A stretch of DNA of 64,000 bases from Nocardioides daedukensis. GTDB lineage: Bacteria > Actinomycetota > Actinomycetes > Propionibacteriales > Nocardioidaceae. Location of the stretch: the NCBI RefSeq assembly GCF_013408415.1, contig NZ_JACCAA010000001.1, positions 3,038,001-3,102,000 on the forward strand, given 5' to 3'. The notes under the pieces are model-generated. The model ran no database searches and had not been told where the DNA came from. It saw nothing but the letters and a program-made list of their open reading frames with translations. Numbering within the stretch: the stretch's first letter is position 1; every line of letters starts with the position of its first letter. Of this stretch, positions 32,176-39,430 are shown in pieces. The position numbers and the translations under genes were made by a program.

Positions 32176-33658
32176 CCTCGCCGGGAACGACCGGCGGGGC
32201 CTCTGGCGTCGGTCGGGAGTCTCGTCGCCCCGGTCGGGTGATCAGCACGAAGAGGGTCCAGGCGGCCAGGCAGGCGAAGCCGATGCCCAGGCCGAGCCGC
32301 GGATTCAGCGGCATTACGATGCCGACGAAGCCGCCGACCACCCAGGCGAGCTGGATCATCGTGTCGGAGCGGGCGAAGGCACTGGTCTGCACCCGTTCGT
32401 GCACGTGGGTCTGGATCGTGGAGTCCAGCGACAGCTTGCCCAGGGACTGGCAGAGTCCTGCCGTGAGACCGAGGGCGGCAAGCGGTATCAGCCCGTAGAA
32501 CAGCGCTGCGACCAGGCACATGGCCGCATCTGCCACCAGCACCAGCACCACGGTGATCGCGGGGTTGAGTCGTCTGAGCACCGAGGCCAGCGCGATGCCG
32601 AGGGTGTTTCCCAGTCCGGCCGCACCGATCACCACCCCGAGCAGCAGCTCGGGCTTGTCCTCCCAGCCGGGGATCGGATTCTCCCGGAGCAGGAACGCCA
32701 TGAACATGGTGAGGAAGCCGGAGAGGAACCGCGGCCCGCAGTTGGCACGCAGGGCGAAGGCGACAGCCGACGGGACCCGCAGGCTCTGCTTCTTCGGGTT
32801 GGTCCGAGCCGACGGTCCGGGCATCAGCTCGAGGTGCACCTCGCCCGCCGCCGAGTCGACCTTCCTGGGCAGCAGGATCGCCAGGATCGTGGCCGCGATG
32901 AAGACCAGGAAGGCATAGCGCAGGGACCACTCGGGACCGAAGGTCGCGGCGAGCCCGGCGATCGGGGCCGACACGGCTGCGCCCACCACGCCGGCCAGGC
33001 CGAGGCGTGCGTTGGCCTTGACCAGGGTGACGCCCTCGGGGACGAGGCGTGGTGCGGCCGCCGCTTTGGTGATGCCGTAGGCCTTGGAGGAGACCAGCAC
33101 GCCGAGCGCTGCGGGGAACAGCCAGGTCGAGTTGGTGACCACCGCTCCGGCCAGCACCCAGCACAGGAAGGCGCGGATCGCCATAGTCGAGCCGATCGCC
33201 CAGCGGCGCCCGTGGCTGAACCTGTCCAGGAACGGGCCGATCAGGGGTGCCACGATCGCGAACGGGAGCATGGTCATCGCCAGGAAGAGTGCGACCTGAC
33301 CGCGTGCCTCGCCGGTCGGCACCTGGAAGAAGAGGGTGCCGGCGAGCGAGATCGCCACGGCGGCGTCGGCCGCGGCGTTGAAGGCGTGCAGCTCGATCAG
33401 CCGCGAGAGGCCGGAGTCGCCGGCGCCGTCGGCGTGCGAGGCCCTGCGGGCTGCCCGCACGGTTGCCTTGCTGGCCCGGGCGGTGCCGCGGGCCACCGCC
33501 TTCACACCGGTCGCGCCGGCCTTGGCGAAGCGGACCGCGTTCTCGCCCGGAGTGTGGCCGGGGGAGGCGTCGTACGACGTGGGCTCGCCCTCGCCGCCCG
33601 CCGACTCCTCGCCGAAGGAGCGGGGTTGACCGTGCGGATCGGTCGGCGGCTGACTCAT
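32168..33658 (-). CDS. MFS transporter
   Basis: This encodes 496 residues. About 90 N-terminal residues are hydrophilic and Ala/Arg/Lys-rich (KAGATGVKAVARGTARASKATVRAARR), after which 10-12 membrane helices follow. Helix content includes LFLAMTMLPFAIVAPLIGPFLDRFSHGRRWAIG, the MFS loop 2-3 signature. It resembles the Rv0876c group of mycobacterial MFS proteins, whose substrate is unknown. The start ATG at 33658 has CAGGAT at 6 nt upstream (minus strand), compatible with a leaderless message. The soluble N-terminal extension may bind nucleic acid or partner proteins, which is speculation. Confidence 0.85.
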   Translation of the reverse strand: MSQPPTDPHGQPRSFGEESAGGEGEPTSYDASPGHTPGENAVRFAKAGATGVKAVARGTARASKATVRAARRASHADGAGDSGLSRLIELHAFNAAADAAVAISLAGTLFFQVPTGEARGQVALFLAMTMLPFAIVAPLIGPFLDRFSHGRRWAIGSTMAIRAFLCWVLAGAVVTNSTWLFPAALGVLVSSKAYGITKAAAAPRLVPEGVTLVKANARLGLAGVVGAAVSAPIAGLAATFGPEWSLRYAFLVFIAATILAILLPRKVDSAAGEVHLELMPGPSARTNPKKQSLRVPSAVAFALRANCGPRFLSGFLTMFMAFLLRENPIPGWEDKPELLLGVVIGAAGLGNTLGIALASVLRRLNPAITVVLVLVADAAMCLVAALFYGLIPLAALGLTAGLCQSLGKLSLDSTIQTHVHERVQTSAFARSDTMIQLAWVVGGFVGIVMPLNPRLGLGIGFACLAAWTLFVLITRPGRRDSRPTPEAPPVVPGEAY

Positions 33659-33664
33659 GGTGCC

Positions 33665-33670
33665 ATCCTG
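33665..33670 (-). promoter_or_regulatory. -10-like box before the MFS gene
   Basis: CAGGAT on the minus strand ends 6 nt before ATG 33658. It is a weaker match than most boxes in the window. Confidence 0.3.
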
Positions 33671-33784
33671 CCTGTTCCCCCTGACACCACGTTGGGTCCC
33701 TCCCTGGGTCCGTCTCCGGAACGCCGAGCCGTCCCGTGGAGGCGATTATGCCAACCCGACAAGACAGTGGGGGCCGCGATGGGA

Positions 33785-33790
33785 CACAAT
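33785..33790 (+). promoter_or_regulatory. -10-like box before the DUF3027 gene
   Basis: CACAAT ends 7 nt before GTG 33798 with no ribosome-binding site, fitting a leaderless transcript. Confidence 0.4.
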
Positions 33791-33797
33791 CCCACCC

Positions 33798-34583
33798 GTG
33801 ACTCCCACAACGCACCTGAACTCCGACGCCGTCCTGGTCGACGCCGTCGCGGATGCCCGTCGCGCGCTCGAGTCCGAGATCGCTCCGGCGGCCATCGGTT
33901 CCCACCTCGAGGCACGCACCGAGGGCGAGCGAGTGGTCACCCACCTCTTCGACTCCCGCCTGGCCGGTTATGCCGGCTGGCGCTGGGCCGTCACCGTGAC
34001 CAGCGCGGCCGATCGGGCCGAGATCACCGTCGACGAGATCGTGCTGATCCCCGGTCCCGACGCCATCACCGCGCCGCCGTGGGTGCCCTACAAGGACCGG
34101 ATCAAGCCCGGCGACCTCTCGCCCGGTGACCTGTTGCCGCTGGAGGAGGACGACCCGCGCGTCGTGCCGACCTACCTCGTCGGCGACGACGGGATCGACC
34201 CGCTCTCGAGCCAGGACATCGCGCAGATCCGCCAGGTCGCCGACGATCTCGGTCTGGGTCGGGTCCGCACCCTGTCCATCGAGGGGATCAACGACGCAGC
34301 CCAGCGCTGGTACGACGGCGACGGTGGCCCCGAGGCGCCGATCGCCCAGTCAGCGCCGGACCACTGCTACAACTGTGCGTTCCTGGTCCGCCTCGCCGGA
34401 CCGTTGTCGCAGACCTTCGGTGTCTGCGCGAACGGCAGCGCCAACGACGACGGTCGGGTGGTGACCTTCAACCACGGTTGCGGTGCACACTCCGAGGCCC
34501 AGCTGACCAAGAAGCAGAAGCCGATCCCGCTGCCGGACCACGTCTTCGACACCGTCGCGCTGGACGACTTCGAGTCGTTCTGA
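33798..34583 (+). CDS. DUF3027 family protein
   Basis: This encodes 261 residues from a GTG. The core (LVDAVADARRALESEI, WRWAVTVTSAADRAEITVDEIVLIPGPDAITAPPWVPYKDRIKPGDLSPGDLLP) is the signature of DUF3027, an actinobacterial family. The C-terminal part contains C-x2-C (HCYNCAFLV), a third Cys in FGVCANGS and H-x-C-G-A-H (NHGCGAHSE), which looks like a zinc or metal site. In mycobacteria the ortholog (Rv0883c) also lies near DUF2530 and MarR genes. Its function is unknown. Its last base is 27 nt from the convergent DUF2530 gene. Confidence 0.88.
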   Translation: MTPTTHLNSDAVLVDAVADARRALESEIAPAAIGSHLEARTEGERVVTHLFDSRLAGYAGWRWAVTVTSAADRAEITVDEIVLIPGPDAITAPPWVPYKDRIKPGDLSPGDLLPLEEDDPRVVPTYLVGDDGIDPLSSQDIAQIRQVADDLGLGRVRTLSIEGINDAAQRWYDGDGGPEAPIAQSAPDHCYNCAFLVRLAGPLSQTFGVCANGSANDDGRVVTFNHGCGAHSEAQLTKKQKPIPLPDHVFDTVALDDFESF

Positions 34584-34610
34584 CCGGTTCCGCGCCGCGG
34601 TCCTGATCGG

Positions 34611-34889
34611 TCAGTCGTCGGAGCCGGTACGTCGGGCACGTCGCCGACGACAGAACTCCAGGCCGAACAGGCCCAGGCCGAACCCGGCCAAGCAGCTCCA
34701 CAGCCACCACAGGCGCCCGTCGTCCTGCAGGCTGCCATAGAACGGCAGCAGTGCGATGAAGCCGAGCAGCCACAGGCCGGTGCCGACCTCGAGGGTGCGT
34801 ACGCCGTCCACGTCCAGCGGCTCGACCGGCGCAACGATGTAGGTGCGCTTGCCGATCTCGTGGGTGACGGGCTCTTCCTGGGGCTGCAC
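34611..34889 (-). CDS. DUF2530 family small membrane protein
   Basis: This encodes 92 residues. The body PLDVDGVRTLEVGTGLWLLGFIALLPF, then RLWWLWSCLAGFGLGLFGLEFC, gives two membrane helices followed by the basic end RRRRARRTG. This is the DUF2530 pattern of actinobacteria. GTG 34889 is chosen because TAGGTT lies 7 nt upstream; a GTG at 34910 would start before the -10 box. Function is unknown. The Arg-rich tail after the last helix puts the C-terminus inside the cell. Confidence 0.85.
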   Translation of the reverse strand: MQPQEEPVTHEIGKRTYIVAPVEPLDVDGVRTLEVGTGLWLLGFIALLPFYGSLQDDGRLWWLWSCLAGFGLGLFGLEFCRRRRARRTGSDD

Positions 34890-34896
34890 ACCACGA

Positions 34897-34902
34897 AACC
34901 TA
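34897..34902 (-). promoter_or_regulatory. -10 box for leaderless DUF2530 gene
   Basis: TAGGTT (minus strand) stands 7 nt before GTG 34889, ruling out the longer start at 34910. Confidence 0.5.
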
Positions 34903-34960
34903 GACCACACCCGGAGCGACCTCTACGTGGACCCGGTCGCAGGGATGGTCGGTGATCTGG

Positions 34961-34966
34961 GAACAT
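34961..34966 (+). promoter_or_regulatory. -10-like box before the purine permease gene
   Basis: GAACAT ends 7 nt before GTG 34974 and overlaps the ATG at 34965, so the GTG is the likelier start if transcription is leaderless. Confidence 0.35.
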
Positions 34967-34973
34967 GCGCTCC

Positions 34974-36449
34974 GTGAACAATCAATCGTCAACGGTCCGC
35001 TCGAGCGGACTGGACTCCTTCTTCAAGATCTCCGAGCGTGGCTCGACAGTCGGCCGTGAGATCCGTGGAGGCCTGGTCACGTTCTTGACCATGGCCTACA
35101 TCATCGTGCTGAACCCGTTGATCCTCGGCTACGTCCCGGACTCCGAGGGCCAGTTCCTTGGGGGCGGCACGGTGCAGGGAGCAGGGGTGCCGGCCATCGC
35201 CGCCGCCACCGCCCTGATCGCGGGGCTGCTGACGATCACGATGGGCGCTGCGGCCAACTTCCCGCTGGCCCTGGCCACCGGCCTGGGGCTCAACGTCTTC
35301 GTGGCGCAGACCATCGCGCGCCAGTCCACCTGGGCAGACGCCATGGGCCTGGTGGTGCTCGAGGGCATCGTGATCCTGCTGCTGGTCCTCACCGGCTTCC
35401 GCAAGGCGGTCTTCCACGCAGTCCCGCAGCAGCTGAAGGTCGCGATCTCCGTCGGGATCGGGCTCTTCATCGCGCTCGTCGGCCTGGTCGACGCGCGCTT
35501 CGTCACCCGGATCCCGGATGCCTTCGACACCAGCGTCCCGGTCCAGCTGGGTGCCGACGGGCACCTGTCGGGCTGGCCGGTCCTGGTCTTCGTCCTGGGC
35601 CTGGTCCTGATGGTGGCGCTGTGGGTCCGCAAGGTGCGCGGCGCCATCCTGATCGGCATCATCGCCGCCTCCGTCCTGGCCGTCGTGGTCGAGGCAGTGG
35701 GCAACCTGGGCAAGGCGGGCGCCACGAACCCCGGCGGCTGGGCGCTGAGCGTCCCCAAGCTCGACGGCGGGATCTTCGAGGCACCGGACTTCTCGACCCT
35801 GGGTGAGTTCAACCTGTTCGGCGCCTTCTCGAGCATCGAGGGTGGCGTCCTGGCCGCCCTGCTGCTGATCTTCACGCTGCTGCTGGCCGACTTCTTCGAC
35901 ACCATGGGCACGATGACCGCCATCGGTGCCGAAGCCGGCCTCAACGACGAGGAGGGCATCCCGCCGAACACCCAGCGGATCCTCATCGTCGACTCCGTCG
36001 CCGCCATCGCCGGTGGTGCGGGCGGGGTGTCGTCCAACACCTCCTACATCGAGTCGGCCTCCGGTGTGGGCGAGGGCGCACGCACCGGGCTCGCCTCGAT
36101 CGTGACCGGTCTGCTCTTCCTGGTCGCGACGGTCTTCACGCCGCTGGTGGCTGCGATCCCGTCCGAGGCCGCCGTACCGGCGCTCGTCCTGGTCGGTTTC
36201 CTGATGATGCAGCAGGTCGCGGACATCGACTGGCGTGACCCGGAGATCGCCCTGCCGGCGTTCCTGACGATCGTCCTGATGCCGTTCGCCTACTCCATCT
36301 CGGTGGGCATCGGGGCCGGGTTCCTGGCCTTCGTCCTGATCAAGCTGGTGGTCGGCAAGGTCCGCGAGATCCACCCGCTGATGTGGGTGGTGGCGATCCT
36401 GTTCGTCGTCTACTTCGCCTACAGCCCGATCAGCTCCTGGGTGAACTGA
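34974..36449 (+). CDS. AzgA-type guanine/hypoxanthine permease (NCS2 superfamily)
   Basis: This encodes 491 residues. The N-terminal SSGLDSFFKISERGSTVGREIRGGLVTFLTMAYIIVLNPLIL is the hallmark of the AzgA family, with about 12-14 membrane helices. Family motifs such as ATGLGLNVFV, FFDTMGTMTAIG and GGAGGVSSNTSYIESASGVGEGARTGLASIVTG are intact. AzgA proteins import hypoxanthine, guanine and adenine with protons. GTG 34974 is preferred because of GAACAT at 7 nt; ATG 34965 is in frame and possible. It is followed by a strong terminator, so it stands alone. Confidence 0.92.
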   Translation: MNNQSSTVRSSGLDSFFKISERGSTVGREIRGGLVTFLTMAYIIVLNPLILGYVPDSEGQFLGGGTVQGAGVPAIAAATALIAGLLTITMGAAANFPLALATGLGLNVFVAQTIARQSTWADAMGLVVLEGIVILLLVLTGFRKAVFHAVPQQLKVAISVGIGLFIALVGLVDARFVTRIPDAFDTSVPVQLGADGHLSGWPVLVFVLGLVLMVALWVRKVRGAILIGIIAASVLAVVVEAVGNLGKAGATNPGGWALSVPKLDGGIFEAPDFSTLGEFNLFGAFSSIEGGVLAALLLIFTLLLADFFDTMGTMTAIGAEAGLNDEEGIPPNTQRILIVDSVAAIAGGAGGVSSNTSYIESASGVGEGARTGLASIVTGLLFLVATVFTPLVAAIPSEAAVPALVLVGFLMMQQVADIDWRDPEIALPAFLTIVLMPFAYSISVGIGAGFLAFVLIKLVVGKVREIHPLMWVVAILFVVYFAYSPISSWVN

Positions 36450-36465
36450 CCCTTCCCCCTCTCTC

Positions 36466-36526
36466 AACCGCCGAGCCGGCAGTTGTTGACCAACCTCGGT
36501 TGTCAACAACCGCCGGCTCGGCGGTT
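36466..36526 (+). terminator. Very strong hairpin terminator after the purine permease gene
   Basis: Arms at 36466-36490 and 36502-36526 (25 nt each, one mismatch) enclose an 11-nt loop and are followed by CTTCTTC. Both arms are GC-rich (ACCGCCGAGCCGGC at the base, GTTGTTGAC near the loop). It isolates the marR-MFS operon. Confidence 0.85.
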
Positions 36527-36539
36527 CTTCTTCGTGAAT

Positions 36540-36569
36540 TTGTTTAGCAAGGGTAATGACCTATGCTAA
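36540..36569. promoter_or_regulatory. marR promoter overlapped by a 26-bp imperfect palindrome
   Basis: TTGTTT (36540-36545), 16 bp, TATGCT (36562-36567) form a promoter that starts about 6 nt before ATG 36574. A palindrome spans 36544-36569, with outer arms TTAGCA and TGCTAA and inner GGT/ACC matches. MarR proteins bind such sites, so autorepression of marR and the MFS gene is likely. Confidence 0.6.
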
Positions 36570-36573
36570 GGAC

Positions 36574-37023
36574 ATGCCCTCGACAGAGAAGGTCGCCCGC
36601 ACCGACGCAGGCCTGGCCTCCGAGCTCCGCCTCTCGGTGATGCGCCTGCGCCGCCGGCTTGCGGGGGAGCGGTCCCCGGACAATCGGCTGAGCATCGGCA
36701 CGATGGCGGTGCTGGGCTGCCTGAACCGTCACGGCGAGTCGACCATCGGTGAGCTCGCCCGCTTCGAGAGGGTGCAGCCCCCGTCGATGACGCGCACGGT
36801 GAACAGCCTCGAGGAGAGCGGGTTCGTCGAGCGCCGCCCGCACGAGACGGACGGCCGCCAGGTCGTCGTCGCCCTCACCGACCAGGGCCGCGACACCCTG
36901 CGTGCCGATCGCGCCCGCCGCGACGCCTGGCTGGCCCGCCGGCTGACACACCTGACCACCGAGGAACGCGCCACGCTGCGTGCCGCCGCCCCGATCCTGC
37001 AACGACTTGCCGAGGAGGACTGA
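36574..37023 (+). CDS. MarR-family transcriptional regulator
   Basis: This encodes 149 residues. The winged helix covers about 45-110: LSIGTMAVLGCLNRHGESTIGELARFERVQPPSMTRTVNSLEESGFVERRPHETDGRQVVVALTDQG, with DGR-type wing residues conserved. ATG 36574 is chosen from the -10 box at 36562-36567; ATG 36556 is an alternative. It is followed by an MFS transporter 7 nt downstream, which it most likely represses, relieved by a small lipophilic ligand. Comparable to mycobacterial Rv0880, but ligand and targets are not known. Confidence 0.92.
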   Translation: MPSTEKVARTDAGLASELRLSVMRLRRRLAGERSPDNRLSIGTMAVLGCLNRHGESTIGELARFERVQPPSMTRTVNSLEESGFVERRPHETDGRQVVVALTDQGRDTLRADRARRDAWLARRLTHLTTEERATLRAAAPILQRLAEED

Positions 37024-37030
37024 CCCAGGT

Positions 37031-38344
37031 TTGAGTCCCACGTTCCGTTCCCTGCACAACCCGAACTACCGGAAGTACGCCGCCGGCAGCCTGGTGTCCA
37101 ACGTCGGCACCTGGATGCAGCGCATCGCCCAGGACTGGCTGGTCCTGGTGCTCACCGGCAGCGGCACCGCCCTGGGCATCACCACCGGGCTCCAGTTCCT
37201 GCCGGTCCTGCTGCTCTCGCCGTACGCCGGCCTGATCGCCGACCGACTCCCCAAGCGGCGGTTGCTGCAGATCACCCAGGCGGCGATGGGCATCTCGTCG
37301 CTGATGCTCGGCCTGATCACCGTCCTCGGCGTGGTCCAGGTGTGGCACGTCTATGCGATCGCGCTCATCTTCGGTGTCGCGGCGGCCTTCGACGCGCCCG
37401 CCCGCCAGTCCTTCGTGTCCGAGCTGGTCGATGCCGATGACCTCACCAACGCGGTCGGCCTCAACTCGGCGACCTTCAACATGGCCCGGATCCTGGGCCC
37501 GGGTCTCGCCGGGTTGATGATCGGCGCACTGGGCGGTGGGGTCTGGGCCACCGGCTGGGTGATCCTGGTCAACGCGGTCTCCTACGGCGCAGTGATCTGG
37601 CAGCTCCGGGCGATGGACGCCACCCTGCTGCACCCCTCGAAGCCGGCGCCGCGTGGGCCGGGCATGCTGCGCGACGGTGTCCGCTACGTCGCCGGCCAGC
37701 CCAAGATGGTGATGATCCTGATCATCGTCTTCTTCGCCGGCACCTTCGGGATGAACTTCCAGATCACCTCGGCGCTGATGGCCACCGAAGTCTTCGGCAA
37801 GGGCGCCAGCGAGTTCGGCCTGCTCGGCTCCACGATGGCGATCGGCTCGCTGGCCGGAGCCCTGATGGCCGCGCGCCGCCCACGGGTCCGACTGCGCCTG
37901 CTGGTCATTGCCGGAGTCGGCTTCGGCCTGGCCGAGATCGTCGCCGGACTGCTGCCGTCGTACGTCGTGTTCGCGGCGTTCAGCCCGCTGATCGGCTTCT
38001 CGACGATCACCCTGCTCAACTCCGCCAACGCCGTGATGCAGCTCGAGTCCGACCCGATGATGCGCGGCCGGGTGATGGCGCTCTACATGACCATCGTGAT
38101 GGGCGGGACCCCGCTGGGCGCGCCGGTGATCGGCTGGATCGGAGAGATCGCCGGAGCCCGCTGGACCCTGGTCGTCGGGGGACTGCTGGTCATCGGTGGC
38201 ACCGCCCTCGGGGCCGCGACGTACGTCCGGATGGAGAAGGCGCGCACGTTGCGGGAACGGGCCATTTTGACCCCCGAACATGCACCGAGTAACGTGATCC
38301 CCCGTGTCTGGGACAACCCGGCCGTTGCGCGTGCTCGAAAGTGA
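37031..38344 (+). CDS. MFS transporter (enterobactin-exporter/drug-efflux type)
   Basis: This encodes 437 residues with about 12 membrane helices. The start region PTFRSLHNPNYRKYAAGSLVSNVGTWMQRIAQDWLVLVLTGSGTALGITTGLQFLPVLLLSPYAGLIADRLPKRRLL is typical of the MFS group related to EntS and other efflux pumps. The TTG at 37031 is chosen because GGAGGA (37015-37020) stands 10 nt upstream and family members start at that point; a longer start at 36980 would overlap marR. It is co-transcribed with marR. The rpsL promoter lies inside its 3' end (38267-38295). Confidence 0.85.
   Translation: MSPTFRSLHNPNYRKYAAGSLVSNVGTWMQRIAQDWLVLVLTGSGTALGITTGLQFLPVLLLSPYAGLIADRLPKRRLLQITQAAMGISSLMLGLITVLGVVQVWHVYAIALIFGVAAAFDAPARQSFVSELVDADDLTNAVGLNSATFNMARILGPGLAGLMIGALGGGVWATGWVILVNAVSYGAVIWQLRAMDATLLHPSKPAPRGPGMLRDGVRYVAGQPKMVMILIIVFFAGTFGMNFQITSALMATEVFGKGASEFGLLGSTMAIGSLAGALMAARRPRVRLRLLVIAGVGFGLAEIVAGLLPSYVVFAAFSPLIGFSTITLLNSANAVMQLESDPMMRGRVMALYMTIVMGGTPLGAPVIGWIGEIAGARWTLVVGGLLVIGGTALGAATYVRMEKARTLRERAILTPEHAPSNVIPRVWDNPAVARARK
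38267..38295 (+). promoter_or_regulatory. rpsL operon promoter inside the MFS gene
   Basis: TTGACC (38267-38272), a 17-bp spacer and TAACGT (38290-38295) match the primary sigma consensus well. Transcription would start near 38302, giving a leader of about 211 nt before rpsL, with GAAGGGG-like ribosome-binding site at 38496-38502. Confidence 0.65.
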
Positions 38345-38357
38345 TCTTCCCGCGAAA

Positions 38358-38396
38358 GCGTGTCGTTGACCAAGGCGACACGCCCGACCGCGGGGG
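38358..38396 (+). promoter_or_regulatory. rpsL leader hairpin and element shared with the rpsJ leader
   Basis: GCGTGTCG (38358-38365) pairs with CGACACGC (38376-38383) in an 8-bp stem, loop 10 nt. The 21-bp stretch 38376-38396 (containing ACACGCCCGACCGCGGGGG) is identical to 44616-44636 in the rpsJ leader. It is a candidate r-protein or antitermination element. Confidence 0.55.
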
Positions 38397-38512
38397 CAGC
38401 GTGACCTCGGTTGCGAAGCACCACCCAGACCGATGAGCGGAAGCTCATGAGATTCCATCGTTCCAGGCAGATCGCCTGGTCCTGAGAGTAGAAAAGAAGG
38501 GGAACCACCAAG

Positions 38513-38887
38513 GTGCCCACCATTCAGCAGTTGGTCCGCAAGGGCCGCCAGGACAAGGTGTCCAAGAGCAAGACGCCTGCCCTCAAGGGTTCGCCCCAGC
38601 GACGCGGTGTGTGCACCCGCGTCTACACCACCACCCCGAAGAAGCCGAACTCCGCCCTCCGCAAGGTCGCCCGCGTGCGCCTGTCGAGCGGCGTCGAGGT
38701 CACGGCGTACATCCCGGGCGTTGGTCACAACCTCCAGGAGCACTCCATCGTGCTCGTCCGCGGCGGTCGCGTGAAGGACCTCCCCGGTGTTCGTTACAAG
38801 ATCATTCGCGGTTCGCTCGACACCCAGGGTGTGAAGAACCGTAAGCAGGCCCGCAGCCGCTACGGCGCCAAGAAGGAGAAGAGCTGA
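38513..38887 (+). CDS. rpsL: 30S ribosomal protein S12
   Basis: This encodes 124 residues from GTG. It is intact over the family length: [71 protein letters not shown]43 and K88, where streptomycin-resistance changes arise, are wild-type. S12 sits at the decoding centre. First gene of rpsL-rpsG-fusA-tuf; rpsG follows 1 nt later. Confidence 0.98.
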   Translation: MPTIQQLVRKGRQDKVSKSKTPALKGSPQRRGVCTRVYTTTPKKPNSALRKVARVRLSSGVEVTAYIPGVGHNLQEHSIVLVRGGRVKDLPGVRYKIIRGSLDTQGVKNRKQARSRYGAKKEKS

Positions 38888-38888
38888 T

Positions 38889-39359
38889 ATGCCGCGCAAG
38901 GGTCCCGCGCCGAAGCGCCCGATCGATGTCGACCCCGTTTACGGGTCGCCGGTCGTCTCCCAGTTGGTCAGCAAGGTGCTCCAGGACGGCAAGAAGCAGG
39001 TTGCCCAGCGGATCGTCTACACCGCCCTCGAGGGCTGCCGCGAGAAGACCGGCACCGACCCGGTCGTCACGCTCAAGCGTGCGCTCGACAACGTGAAGCC
39101 GGCCATCGAGGTCAAGTCCCGCCGCGTCGGCGGCGCCACCTACCAGGTCCCGATCGAGGTCAAGGGCACCCGCGGCACCACGCTCGCGCTGCGCTGGCTG
39201 GTCGGCTACGCCGCGGCCCGTCGTGAGAAGACGATGGCCGAGCGCCTGATGAACGAGATCCTCGACGCCAGCAACGGCCTTGGTGCCGCTGTGAAGAAGC
39301 GCGAAGACACTCACAAGATGGCCGAGTCGAACAAGGCCTTCGCCCACTACCGCTGGTGA
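38889..39359 (+). CDS. rpsG: 30S ribosomal protein S7
   Basis: This encodes 156 residues, the usual length: [44 protein letters not shown] and [21 protein letters not shown] at the end. S7 nucleates assembly of the 30S head and in E. coli autoregulates the str operon. A 71-nt gap separates it from fusA. Confidence 0.98.
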   Translation: MPRKGPAPKRPIDVDPVYGSPVVSQLVSKVLQDGKKQVAQRIVYTALEGCREKTGTDPVVTLKRALDNVKPAIEVKSRRVGGATYQVPIEVKGTRGTTLALRWLVGYAAARREKTMAERLMNEILDASNGLGAAVKKREDTHKMAESNKAFAHYRW

Positions 39360-39430
39360 TCTGGGCCCACACGGCTCAAGTCATCTGCGGACCAGAACCT
39401 TTCACCACCATTCGAGGGGACATCACTTAA

